Assembly (NCBI RefSeq): GCF_009755605.1
Contig: NZ_WPNZ01000022.1
Span: forward strand, 99,522 to 163,521
Length of the DNA: 64,000 nt
From: Streptomyces typhae
GTDB lineage: Bacteria > Actinomycetota > Actinomycetes > Streptomycetales > Streptomycetaceae
Reading direction: 5' to 3'
The stretch's first letter is position 1, and the number at the start of each line of letters is the position of its first letter. Below, one piece after another: positions 31,459 to 39,842 of this stretch. Below the pieces are notes generated by a model that did no database searches, had not been told where the DNA came from, and saw only the letters and a list, made by a program, of their open reading frames with translations. Position numbers and translations under genes: made by a program.

Positions 31459-34400
31459 GCCAGGGCGATGTCGGTCCTCGACGTGACGTTCAGCTTCCGC
31501 ATGATGCGTGCGACGTGGTGTTCGACGGTCCGGGTGGACAGGACCAGGCTCTCGGCGATGTCCCGGTTCGCCTGGCCCTGGACGACCAGGTGGGCGACTT
31601 CCTGTTCGCGCGGGGAGAGTTCGCTGCCGTAGCCGAGCCGGCCGCGGCGGTGGGTGATGACGATGTCGTGGCGGCGCAGCAGCCGTTGGCAGCGTGCCAC
31701 GTCCCAGCGTGCGCCCAGCTCCCGATAGGTCTCGATCACCTGGTGGATGCCGTCGGCCGCCGCCTCGCGGTGCCGGTCGAGCAGGCAGCGCCCGCGGGCC
31801 TCGGCCGCACGGGCCGCGTCGAAGGGCCTGCCGAGCCGGCGCCACTCGGTCTCCGCGTCGGACAGCAGGCCGACGGCCTCGTCCGGCCGGGACTCGGCCT
31901 CGGCGAGCAGGGCCCGGCACACGGTCAGGGCCGTCGCGGCGGCGGGTGCGTCACGGTCCTCGGTCCCGGCCGCGAAGGCGGCGACGAGCCGCCGGGCCCG
32001 CGCGGTCTGCTCGCTGCCGTGCAGGGCCGCCACGGCGGTGGGCGCCACCTCCCCGGCCCACACCCAGCCGCCGGTGCGCTCGAGGAGGTTCAGGGTCTGT
32101 TCGAGTGCCTCGCAGGCCTGCCCCGGACGCCCCGCCTCCAGGTGGATGCGGGCAGTGGCGGCGGCGGACGCCGTGAGGATGACGCCGGTGTCGTAACGGG
32201 TGACGCGGGCGGCCCGCGTGAGGTCGCGGCGGGCGCGGGGGACGTCGCCGAGTACGTGCAGCGCGGTCAGTCCGCGGACCAGCATGGCCTCGGCGGTCAG
32301 GTCGGGGATCTCCTCGTAGTGCCGGGTGGTGAGGTCGGCGGCCTGGTGCAGGCCCTCCCAGCGGCCCTCGTGCCAGGCGAGTACGAGACGCCCCGTGCGG
32401 TGCAGCCCTTCCAGGTAGGGGCTGCTGCTGTCGGCGAGTCCGGCGGCGGCGCGTTCGAGGAACTCGTGGGCCCGCACGCCGTATCCGAGGGCGGTGGCAG
32501 CGTGCGCCAGGTTGGTCCAGCCCCGGGTCCGGTGCGCGGCCTCCATCGCCGTTCCGGCCGGCGGGCGCAGGGCCTCGGCGGCGGCCCAGGCCCGCCGGTC
32601 GCCGAGCAGCATCAGCGCGGTGGCGCGGTTGGCGGCGACGGCCGCACGGGCGGCGGGCTCCTCGACCTGGTCGCCGAGTTGCTCGCAGCGCTCCAGCCAG
32701 TGCTGGTGGCGGTCGACGGGCCAGCCCTTGAGGGAGGGGATGGCCGCGACCGCCATGGCGCGGGCGGCGGTCTGCGGGTCGGACGTCTCCAGGTCGGGGA
32801 TGGCGCGGGCCACCTCGTTCAGGCTGTCGAGGGCTCCTCCGCTCTGGTTCCGCAGGACGACGCTCAGATGGAGCCTGATCTCGCCGCGCAGCCGGGGCGG
32901 CGGGTCGTCCTCGTCGAGGACGCGTCGTACGGCGGCCACCACCTGCTCGCCGGCGCGGGCCAGCTGGGCGGTGCGGGCCAGTTTCGCGGCCGTACGGATG
33001 CGGCCCCGGGCGCGCGGGTCCTCGGTGACGGCGCGGGTGTAGAGGCTGGTCGCGGTGGCGTAGTCGCCTGCTGCGGCCGCCCGGTCGGCGGCGGCGATGA
33101 GACAGCGCACGCCCTCCTGGACCCGGCCCGCCGCCCGGTAGAGCCGCGCGAGGTCGGCCAGCGGCAGCGGGCCCCCGCCGTGCTGGTGGTGCAGCGCCCG
33201 CGCCGCGCGCAGGCTCAGCCGGGCCTGGCGCGGCTGCGGCACGTGCGCCATGGCGGTGCGGTGGTCGAGGGCGTTCCGGAACACCGGGCAGGCGCCGTCC
33301 GTCCGCAGTACCGACTCGCGCAGGCACTGCTCCACGGCGGTCTCGGCCCGCAGCGGCTCGCACCCCGCCACGTCGGCGAGCACCTCCACGGGCACCGCCA
33401 GGCCGACCACGGCCGCCGCGTCCACGATCCGCCGGGCGTCCTCGGTCAGCCGCCCGTAGCGGTGGGCGAACTCCCGGCGGACCCGCGGCGGCACGGCTGC
33501 TCCCCGCACGGCGGCGAGCAGCGTTCCCGCGGCCGGCGTGTGCCTCCCCGCATCTGGCACGTGCATCCCCGCATCTGACGCGTGCCTCCCGGCATCCGAC
33601 GCGTGCCGCGCCGCGTCGGGCGCGTGCATCCCTGCATCCGGCACGTGCCTCGCGGGCGCGTGCGTCCCCGCCCCCGACGCCTGCCTCGCCGCGTCTGGCA
33701 CGTGCGTCCCTGCCCCCGGCACGTACCGCCCAGCGACCGTGGCGCCGTCCGCGTCCGGGGCGAGCGCCGCATGGCTGTTCCAGGGGAGGTCCGCGCCCTG
33801 TGGAGGAAGCTCCGCGCCCAGCCGGGACGGTTCCGCGCGCCGTCGGCGCAGTTCCGCGCCGGACCGCAACAGGGCCGTGGCCGCCCCCGGGAGCCCGCCG
33901 GAGAGTTCGTGCACCAGGGAGGCCAGGTCCACGTGCTCGGGCAGGCATGCGGGGAGGTCGGCCTCCAGCCGGCGTCGCACGAACTCCCCCGTCTCCTCAG
34001 GTGTCCAGGGCCGGACACCGATCTCCGCGACCGGTGTCCGCGGCGGGAGGCCGAGCACCGGTAGGCCGGGCGCCGTGTCCTCGGTGACGACGACGCGGAG
34101 CCCAGGGGGGAGCGCGCCGAGCAGGTGGTGGAGCAGGCCCAGGGTGGCGGGGTCGGCGCGGTGGACGTCCTCAACGACCAGGACGGTGTCGCCGCACGCC
34201 GCGAGCAGCGCCTGGACCGCGCGCGGCAGCAGCCCCCGCCACACCTCGGGCTCGGCGGCCGAGCAGGGCGGGTCCGGTAGCCGGTCGGCCAGTTCGGGTA
34301 CGACGATGCCGACGACCCCGGCCACGGGAGGCAGCCCGGAACCGGAATCGTGCGGCGCCCCGGGGCCAGGAGCACACGCAGCTCCGGGGCCAGGATCGCG

Positions 34401-34862
34401 CACAGCCCCGGAGCCAGGAACACACGGCACTCCAGAGCCAGGATCGCGCGAGGCTCCGGACCCAGGAACACACGGAGCCCCGGAGCCGAAAACGCCCCGC
34501 GCTCCGGAGCCGGGGCCGCCGGACCGGTGCGGCAGTGCGGCGAGCGCGTCCGCGAGGGGCCCGAGCGGAACGGGGTCGTCCGTGTCGGGACACCGTGCGC
34601 GCAGCTGCGTCCACGCCGCGAACTCCGCCCGGCCGACGACCTCGTCGACCAGCCGGGACGCTCCCACCCCCGCCTCTCCCCGCACCACCGCGAGGCCCGG
34701 CCCGGCCCGCAGCGCCCGCAGCAGCAGCCGGGCCTCGTCGTGCCGCCCGACGAACCCGCCCCAGGGGGCCGCCGGTGCGCCGCGGTCGTGGGTGCCGTGC
34801 GCGCCGGCGCAGCCGTCGTCGGCGTCCCTGCCGCGCCCCGCGGCCAGGAAAGGTCCCTCCAC
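31395..34862 (-). CDS. Large LuxR-type (LAL) regulator with degenerate P-loop
   Basis: A 1,155-residue LAL regulator. The N-terminal ATPase starts at GFVGRHDEARLLLRAL; its Walker A is GEAGVGAS, with Ala where the essential Lys normally stands, so nucleotide binding may be lost. Walker B reads TVLVVEDVHRADPATLG. The middle is a TPR-like helical region. The C-terminal LuxR HTH reads LSPREQEVAHLVVQGQANRD and STRTVEHHVARIMRKLNV. Two Gly/Pro or His-rich inserts (about residues 115-170 and 375-443) come from in-frame DNA repeats. GTG 34862 is chosen because GGGAGG lies 7 nt upstream; a GTG at 34943 is an alternative. LAL proteins often switch on biosynthetic clusters; the target here is unknown. 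Confidence 0.87.
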   Translation of the reverse strand: MEGPFLAAGRGRDADDGCAGAHGTHDRGAPAAPWGGFVGRHDEARLLLRALRAGPGLAVVRGEAGVGASRLVDEVVGRAEFAAWTQLRARCPDTDDPVPLGPLADALAALPHRSGGPGSGARGVFGSGAPCVPGSGASRDPGSGVPCVPGSGAVRDPGPGAACAPGPGAPHDSGSGLPPVAGVVGIVVPELADRLPDPPCSAAEPEVWRGLLPRAVQALLAACGDTVLVVEDVHRADPATLGLLHHLLGALPPGLRVVVTEDTAPGLPVLGLPPRTPVAEIGVRPWTPEETGEFVRRRLEADLPACLPEHVDLASLVHELSGGLPGAATALLRSGAELRRRRAEPSRLGAELPPQGADLPWNSHAALAPDADGATVAGRYVPGAGTHVPDAARQASGAGTHAPARHVPDAGMHAPDAARHASDAGRHASDAGMHVPDAGRHTPAAGTLLAAVRGAAVPPRVRREFAHRYGRLTEDARRIVDAAAVVGLAVPVEVLADVAGCEPLRAETAVEQCLRESVLRTDGACPVFRNALDHRTAMAHVPQPRQARLSLRAARALHHQHGGGPLPLADLARLYRAAGRVQEGVRCLIAAADRAAAAGDYATATSLYTRAVTEDPRARGRIRTAAKLARTAQLARAGEQVVAAVRRVLDEDDPPPRLRGEIRLHLSVVLRNQSGGALDSLNEVARAIPDLETSDPQTAARAMAVAAIPSLKGWPVDRHQHWLERCEQLGDQVEEPAARAAVAANRATALMLLGDRRAWAAAEALRPPAGTAMEAAHRTRGWTNLAHAATALGYGVRAHEFLERAAAGLADSSSPYLEGLHRTGRLVLAWHEGRWEGLHQAADLTTRHYEEIPDLTAEAMLVRGLTALHVLGDVPRARRDLTRAARVTRYDTGVILTASAAATARIHLEAGRPGQACEALEQTLNLLERTGGWVWAGEVAPTAVAALHGSEQTARARRLVAAFAAGTEDRDAPAAATALTVCRALLAEAESRPDEAVGLLSDAETEWRRLGRPFDAARAAEARGRCLLDRHREAAADGIHQVIETYRELGARWDVARCQRLLRRHDIVITHRRGRLGYGSELSPREQEVAHLVVQGQANRDIAESLVLSTRTVEHHVARIMRKLNVTSRTDIALAQTVRDIPTDAGAVSRNPNFR
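33536..33734 (-). repeat. 21-nt in-frame minisatellite in LAL gene
   Basis: About nine degenerate 21-nt units (e.g. GGCACGTGCATCCCCGCATCT read on the plus strand minus its last base) encode 7-residue repeats of the form DAGxHxS or DAGxHVP, giving a His-rich linker. Confidence 0.8.
34356..34518 (-). repeat. 24-nt in-frame minisatellite in LAL gene
   Basis: About six 24-nt units encode 8-residue repeats such as GSGAPCVP and GSGASRDP. Units alternate in type, so a 48-nt higher-order period is visible. It inserts a Gly/Pro/Cys-rich loop into the ATPase region. Confidence 0.8.
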
Positions 34863-35281
34863 GGCTGTGCCTCCCGCCCGCCGACCACCCCAGACCGGTG
34901 GTGTACCTCCCAAAGGGCTCGCGTAGCAATAGGGGTCCACCACCTACGCAATGGCGCGGTACCGCACTGCCCACTCTTTGGGTAGCGCGTACGGATTGCT
35001 GCGCCCGCCCCGCGTGACCGAGGCTCTGGCCGGTCCGGCAACGCCATCCCCGTTCACAGGGCCTCGGCCCGAGGGAGGGGATGTACGGGGCGGCTGTTCC
35101 CCAGCAGCCGTCCGGCGCGGACAGGACCGTGCCGCGCGGAGTCCCGCTCCGCGCGGCCCGCCCCCCCCCCCCGCGCGCCCCGCCCCGCGCGCCGCGCTCC
35201 CCCCCGCCGCCCCCCACGACCACCCCCACACCCGGGCCCGGCACCCACCTGCCGCCCCGGACAGCTCACAAGGGAGAAACC
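34863..35281. promoter_or_regulatory. Divergent region between LAL and subtilisin genes
   Basis: No gene is supported in these 419 bp. CTACGCAAT at 34944-34952 matches both arms of the dyad at 45093-45118. A run of twelve C (35161-35172) followed by C-rich DNA lies about 110 bp before the protease start. The protease ribosome-binding site is AAGGGAGA just before 35282. Confidence 0.45.
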
Positions 35282-36886
35282 ATGAAGCCAGACGCCCGCG
35301 CACTGCGGCGTGCCCTCGCCGTCGGAGCCAGTACCGCCCTGCTCGTCGGGGCCGCATCCACCGTCGGCGCCGCGGCCTCCCCCGCGCCGCCCGGCGACGG
35401 CGACGGCCGGATCGTCGGCGCGGACCGCCCCGGCGCGGTCGACGGCTCCTACATCGTGACCCTCAAGGACTCGGTGGCCCGCAGAGACATACCCGGCGCC
35501 GCGAAGGCGCTGGCGCGGCAGCACGAGGGCGACCTCCGGTACACCTACACCGCGGCCCTGCGCGGCTTCGCGGTGCGGATGTCCGAGGGCGAGGCGGAGA
35601 AGCTGGCCGCGGACCCGTCGGTGGCGCGCGTGGAGGCCGACGCCGTCGCGTACGCGGTCGACACCCAGACCAACCCTCCCTCGTGGGGCCTGGACCGCGT
35701 GGACCAGCGCGACCTGCCGGTGGACAAGAAGTACACGTACGGCACCACCGCCTCCAACGTGAACGCGTACATCGTCGACACCGGCATCCGCATGAGCCAC
35801 CGCGACTTCGGCGGGCGCGCGGTCAGCGGCTACGACTTCATCGACAACGACTCCAACGCCTCTGATTGTCAGGGGCATGGCACACATGTGGCGGGTACCG
35901 TCGGCGGCGGCTCGTACGGCGTCGCCAAGGGCGTGAAGCTGATCGGCGTACGGGTGCTCAACTGCCAGGGCAACTCGGGCGACACCTGGGCGCCAGTCCT
36001 CGCGGGCATCGACTGGGTCACCAAGAACGCGGTGAAGCCTGCCGTGGGCAACATGAGCATCGGCGGCGGCAGGACCCAGTCGGTGAACGACGCGGTGACG
36101 TCCTCCATCGCCTCCGGTGTGACCTGGGTGGTGGCGGCGGGCAACAACAACGCCGACTCGTGCTCGTACTCGCCCTCTTCCACGCCGACGGCCATCACCG
36201 TCGGCGCCACCAACAGCCGGGACGCCCGCGCCACCGGCTGGAGCAACGGCCAGGGCTCCAACTACGGCTCCTGCCTGGACATCTTCGCCCCCGGCGACAG
36301 CATCGTCTCCTCGTCCAACTCCGGTGACAGCAACGCGCAGACCATGAGCGGTACGTCGATGGCCTCCCCGCACGTCGCCGGCGCCGCCGCGCTGCTGCTG
36401 TCCGCCAACCCGTCCTGGACCCCGGCCCAGGTCCGCGACAAGCTCGTCGCCGACGCCACCTCCGACAAGGTCACCGACGCCCGCTCCGGCTCCCCGAACA
36501 AGCTCCTGTACACGGGAGGCGGCTCCACCAACCCGCCCACCGGCAAGAAGTTCGAGAACACCGACGACCATCAGATCCGTGACAACGCCACCGTCGAGTC
36601 GCCCCTGACCGTCACCGGCGTCACCGGCAAGGCGCCCGCCGACCTGGCCGTCACGGTCGACATCCGCCACACCTTCCGCGGCGACCTCAAGGTCGAACTC
36701 GTCGCCCCCGACGGCACCGCCCACCTCCTGAAGGACTACGACAGCAACGACGGCGCCGACAACGTCCAGGCCACCTACCGCGTCGACGCCTCCGCCGAGA
36801 CCGCCGACGGCACCTGGAAGCTCCGGGTGAGCGACAACTGGGACAACGACACGGGCTACGTCAACGCCTGGTCGCTGCAGTTCTGA
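35282..36886 (+). CDS. Secreted subtilisin-like (S8) protease with P-domain
   Basis: A 534-residue secreted protease. A signal peptide (residues 1-32) is followed by an inhibitor I9-type propeptide (GSYIVTLKDSVARRDIPGAA to about 120). The catalytic domain has Asp166 (YIVDTGIR), His199 (GHGTHVAGT) and Ser359 (GTSMASPHVAG), all intact. After a linker (GGGSTNPPTGKK) comes a proprotein-convertase P-domain (residues about 420-534: TVDIRHTFRGDLKVELVAPD, TWKLRVSDNWDNDTGYVNAW). It degrades proteins outside the cell after maturation. ATG 35282 has GGGAG at about 6 nt. Codons around His199 (GAT TGT CAG GGG CAT ... ACA CAT) are unusually A/T-ending for this genome. Confidence 0.95.
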   Translation: MKPDARALRRALAVGASTALLVGAASTVGAAASPAPPGDGDGRIVGADRPGAVDGSYIVTLKDSVARRDIPGAAKALARQHEGDLRYTYTAALRGFAVRMSEGEAEKLAADPSVARVEADAVAYAVDTQTNPPSWGLDRVDQRDLPVDKKYTYGTTASNVNAYIVDTGIRMSHRDFGGRAVSGYDFIDNDSNASDCQGHGTHVAGTVGGGSYGVAKGVKLIGVRVLNCQGNSGDTWAPVLAGIDWVTKNAVKPAVGNMSIGGGRTQSVNDAVTSSIASGVTWVVAAGNNNADSCSYSPSSTPTAITVGATNSRDARATGWSNGQGSNYGSCLDIFAPGDSIVSSSNSGDSNAQTMSGTSMASPHVAGAAALLLSANPSWTPAQVRDKLVADATSDKVTDARSGSPNKLLYTGGGSTNPPTGKKFENTDDHQIRDNATVESPLTVTGVTGKAPADLAVTVDIRHTFRGDLKVELVAPDGTAHLLKDYDSNDGADNVQATYRVDASAETADGTWKLRVSDNWDNDTGYVNAWSLQF

Positions 36887-36893
36887 CCCGCGC

Positions 36894-36919
36894 CGCCCGG
36901 CCCGTTCGCGGGCCGGGCG
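36894..36919. terminator. TTCG-tetraloop hairpin between subtilisin and oxidoreductase
   Basis: An 11-bp GC stem (CGCCCGGCCCG/CGGGCCGGGCG) closes a TTCG loop eight nt after the subtilisin stop. It lies between convergent genes and can serve both. Confidence 0.82.
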
Positions 36920-36968
36920 CGCTCCGGGGTGCCGGCCGGTGTTCGCGGGAGCGCCGGCCGGCACCCGC

Positions 36969-37925
36969 TCACACGATCCGGACGACGTGCTTGCCGCGCA
37001 CGCCGCCCGCCGCCAATGCCCGGTGGGCGTCGGCGACGCCGTCGAGAGGGTGGACGGTGTCGACGACGGGGACGAGGTCGCCGTGTTCCGCGTAGCGGGT
37101 GACCTCGGTCAGCAGATCGCTCCGGGGGTTGCCGCTGAAGACGCGTATGCGTCCGCTCCCGTGGACGGTCGACGCGAGGACCGTGGCGAGGCCCGCGAGC
37201 GGCTCGGCGGGATCGGGGGCGATGGCGACCATCCGTCCCCCGGGCGCCAACAAGCGGCGGACGTCGCGGAGTCGCGTGCCCGCGGTGTCCATGATGACGT
37301 CGAAGCGGCCCAGTGCGGAGAGGGGCGTCGTGCGGTGGTCCCAGGCTTCGTCGGCGCCGAGACCGCGTACGAAGTCGAGGTTCCGCCCGCCCGCGAGCGC
37401 GCCGACGCGGGCGCCGAAGACCTTGCCGACCTGCACCGCGACGCTGCCGACGCCGCCGCTGCCCCCGCGCACCAGGAGGCGTTCACCGGGCTTGAGTGCT
37501 GCCTTCTCCCGCAGGGCGGTCACCGCCGTGGTCCCGCCCGCGAGCAGCGAGACGGCCTGCACCGCGGTGAGGTTCCCCGGGGCCGGGGCGACCTGGTGGC
37601 GATCCACGGCCACGTACTCGGCCATGCTCCCCGTCCTGCGCCCGAGGAGACCCCACACCCGGTCCCCCTCCCGCACTCCGCCGCCGGTCGCACCGGCCGC
37701 GGCCACCTCGCCGACGAAGTCGATCCCCGTCGCCCGCGGGAAGCGGCGACCGGTCACCAGGCGCAGTTTCCCCGCCCTGTCGAGCAGTTCGCCGCCGTTG
37801 ACACCTACGGCGTGCACCCGCACGAGGATCTGCTCCGGCGTACGGGACGGTGTCGGTCTCGTACCCACGTAGAGGACCTCCGGAGGGCCGTAGCGGTCGA
37901 AGAGGACTGCGCGCATGTCACTCAT
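36969..37925 (-). CDS. Zinc-independent NADP oxidoreductase (quinone reductase-like MDR)
   Basis: A 318-residue medium-chain dehydrogenase/reductase of the quinone-oxidoreductase type. It begins MRAVLFDRYGPPEVLYVGTR, has GIDFVGEVAAAG and a Rossmann motif LLVRGGSGGVGSVAVQVGKV. It lacks the structural-zinc cysteines. It should reduce quinones or other enones with NADPH. ATG 37925 has GACGGGAA upstream. The divergent TetR gene 199 nt away is the likely local regulator. Confidence 0.87.
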   Translation of the reverse strand: MSDMRAVLFDRYGPPEVLYVGTRPTPSRTPEQILVRVHAVGVNGGELLDRAGKLRLVTGRRFPRATGIDFVGEVAAAGATGGGVREGDRVWGLLGRRTGSMAEYVAVDRHQVAPAPGNLTAVQAVSLLAGGTTAVTALREKAALKPGERLLVRGGSGGVGSVAVQVGKVFGARVGALAGGRNLDFVRGLGADEAWDHRTTPLSALGRFDVIMDTAGTRLRDVRRLLAPGGRMVAIAPDPAEPLAGLATVLASTVHGSGRIRVFSGNPRSDLLTEVTRYAEHGDLVPVVDTVHPLDGVADAHRALAAGGVRGKHVVRIV

Positions 37926-37968
37926 GGTTCGGTTCCCGTCCTGGGGGTGGCGTCGGAGCCACGGAAAG

Positions 37969-38043
37969 AAGCTGCGGTGAGCAGCCGCGGCATGAAGCTG
38001 CGGCATGAAGGCCTGGCGTGGAGTTGTGGCGTGGAACCGCGCA
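37969..38043. repeat. 13-nt degenerate tandem repeats in a divergent promoter
   Basis: Five to six units such as AAGCTGCGGCATG, AAGGCCTGGCGTG and GAGTTGTGGCGTG run between the oxidoreductase and TetR genes, close to the oxidoreductase start. They may be remnants of slippage or binding-site repeats. Confidence 0.55.
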
Positions 38044-38124
38044 AGCGCTGATGGCGCCCGCTGGTACGCTCACGCTAAGCCGGTGAGCGGACGACACCGT
38101 CCGCTTGACTCGAAGTGAGAGACA

Positions 38125-38793
38125 TTGCCCGCCCAGCCGTCTCACAAGCCGTCCGAGCAGGACTCCGGTGGGCAGGACCCGCAGGCCCCGGCTCTGCGCG
38201 CCGACGCCCGGCGCAACCGCGAACGCATCATCGAAGCCGCGCGCCAGGTGTTCGCCGACCAGGGTGTGGACGCCCCGATGAGCGCGGTCGCCCGCCGCGC
38301 GGGGGTCGGCGCGGCCACCCTCTACCGTCGCTTCCCCACCCGTGACGCGCTGGTCACCGCCGCCTTCGCCGAGCAACTCGACGTGTGTGCGGCCGCCTTC
38401 GACGAAGCGCTCGCCGACCCCGACCCCGGGCACGGCCTGTACGTGCTCCTGGAGAAGGTGTGCGCCACCCAGGCGACCGACCGCGGCTTCGCGCCCGTGT
38501 TCATGGACCGGTTCGCCGACGCCCTCGCGCACGACCCCGAACGCGCCTGCGCCGAGGAGAGGATGGCGCACCTGGTCCGGCGCGCCCGGGAGAGCGGACA
38601 GCTGCGCGCCGAATTCCACCCCTCCGACATCACCCTCCTGCTCCTGGCCAGCGGCAGCCTCGCCGGACAGCCGAGGGACACCGCCCTCGCCGCATCCCGC
38701 CGTCTGCTCGCCTCCTTCTTGCAGGGCTTCAGGACACAGCGCCCCGGCCCCCTGCCGCCGCCCGCGCCGCTGGAACCGTCGCGCAGGCCGTGA
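38125..38793 (+). CDS. TetR-family transcriptional regulator
   Basis: A 222-residue regulator. The N-terminal HTH reads RERIIEAARQVFADQGVDAP and RRAGVGAATLYRRFPTRDAL, typical of TetR. The C-terminal helical domain should bind a ligand. The start is TTG at 38125 with GTGAGAG upstream. It is divergent from the quinone-reductase-like gene and likely represses it. Confidence 0.9.
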   Translation: MPAQPSHKPSEQDSGGQDPQAPALRADARRNRERIIEAARQVFADQGVDAPMSAVARRAGVGAATLYRRFPTRDALVTAAFAEQLDVCAAAFDEALADPDPGHGLYVLLEKVCATQATDRGFAPVFMDRFADALAHDPERACAEERMAHLVRRARESGQLRAEFHPSDITLLLLASGSLAGQPRDTALAASRRLLASFLQGFRTQRPGPLPPPAPLEPSRRP

Positions 38794-38934
38794 GCGCGCA
38801 CCCGACAGGCCCTGCCCGTGCCCGTGACCACGCGTCGATACACGGCTGATACACGGCTGAGCCCTCGCGGAAGCACTCCTCCGACCGGGCGGAGACAGGC
38901 GCCGGGCAAAGTGGCCCGGTGCGCGGCCCGACGG

Positions 38935-38997
38935 ATCATGGCGCCATGCGGCAGGCCCATGGCGGCACGCGGCAGGATCATGGCCGCATGATGGAGG
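38935..38997 (+). repeat. Three 21-bp direct repeats upstream of the response regulator
   Basis: Units at 38935-38955, 38956-38976 and 38977-38997 share CATGGC..CATGCGGCAGG-like sequence (first two match best). They end 31 bp before the response regulator start. Two turns of helix per unit on one face fits binding by an OmpR-type regulator; autoregulation is inferred. Confidence 0.6.
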
Positions 38998-39028
38998 CCA
39001 CGCCACCCCCTCGAACAGGCCGGAGACG

Positions 39029-39829
39029 ATGTCCCACACCGCAGAACGCGTCGGTCCCGACGCCGCCGCTCCCCCGGCCGTGACCATTCTCCTCGTCGAG
39101 GACGACGAGGTGATCCGCAGGTCGGTCGCGATGGCGCTGGAGCGCTACGGCTACCGCGTCGTCACGGCCGAGGACGGCCTGACCGGCCTCGAACTGTTCC
39201 GCGAGGGCCGGCACGACCTGCTGCTCCTGGACGTGATGCTGCCGGGACTCGACGGCATCGGGCTGTGCCGCCGGATCCGGGAGACCGGCACGGACCCGAT
39301 CCTGCTGATGTCGGCACGCGGAGACGCGCTGGACGTCGTCTCCGGCCTGGAGGCGGGCGCCGACGACTACGTGGTCAAGCCGGTCGACACGGCCGTGCTC
39401 GTCGCCCGGATCCGTTCGCTGCTGCGGCGGGCCACCTTCGCACCCGCCGCCGCGCCGGCGGCAACCGCCGCGACCACGGCCGGGCCCGGCCGGCCGGGCG
39501 CCATCGGCGACGGGTCCGGGAAGGTCGATGAAGGCCCCCGGCATGCCCGGCTCGTCTTCGGCGACCTCGCCGTCGACACCGGCGGCCTGGAAGTGACCCT
39601 GTCCGGCGAGCCCGTCGCACTGGCGCCCACCGAACTGCGGCTTCTCCTCGAATTCGCCGCCAGTCCCGGCATCGTCCTGGACCGGCAGACCCTGCTGCGC
39701 AACGTGTGGGACTACGGCTGGGACGGTGACACGCGCGTCGTCGACCTGTGCGTGCAGCGGCTGCGGAAGAAGATCGGGGCCGAGCGGATCGAGACCGTCC
39801 GCGGCTTCGGCTACAAGCTGCGCCGCTGA
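39029..39829 (+). CDS. OmpR-family response regulator
   Basis: A 266-residue response regulator. The receiver domain has the acidic pair in LLVEDDE, phospho-acceptor Asp68 in LLLLDVMLPG, Ser in LLMSAR and Lys in DDYVVKPVD. The C-terminal winged helix (residues about 170-266) includes LAPTELRLLLEFAASPGIVL and RLRKKIGAERIETVRGFGYK. A Gly/Ala/Thr linker (about 135-165) is longer than usual. ATG 39029 has GGAGACG upstream. The kinase gene follows 13 nt after the stop, so they form one operon. The three 21-bp repeats upstream are a probable self-target. Confidence 0.93.
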   Translation: MSHTAERVGPDAAAPPAVTILLVEDDEVIRRSVAMALERYGYRVVTAEDGLTGLELFREGRHDLLLLDVMLPGLDGIGLCRRIRETGTDPILLMSARGDALDVVSGLEAGADDYVVKPVDTAVLVARIRSLLRRATFAPAAAPAATAATTAGPGRPGAIGDGSGKVDEGPRHARLVFGDLAVDTGGLEVTLSGEPVALAPTELRLLLEFAASPGIVLDRQTLLRNVWDYGWDGDTRVVDLCVQRLRKKIGAERIETVRGFGYKLRR

Positions 39830-39842
39830 TCCGGTGGGCACC

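Noticed and set aside
35161..35260. Possible origin or integration site at the C-rich tract
   Set aside because: No integrase, tRNA or DnaA-box cluster is nearby; the tract is simple low-complexity sequence.
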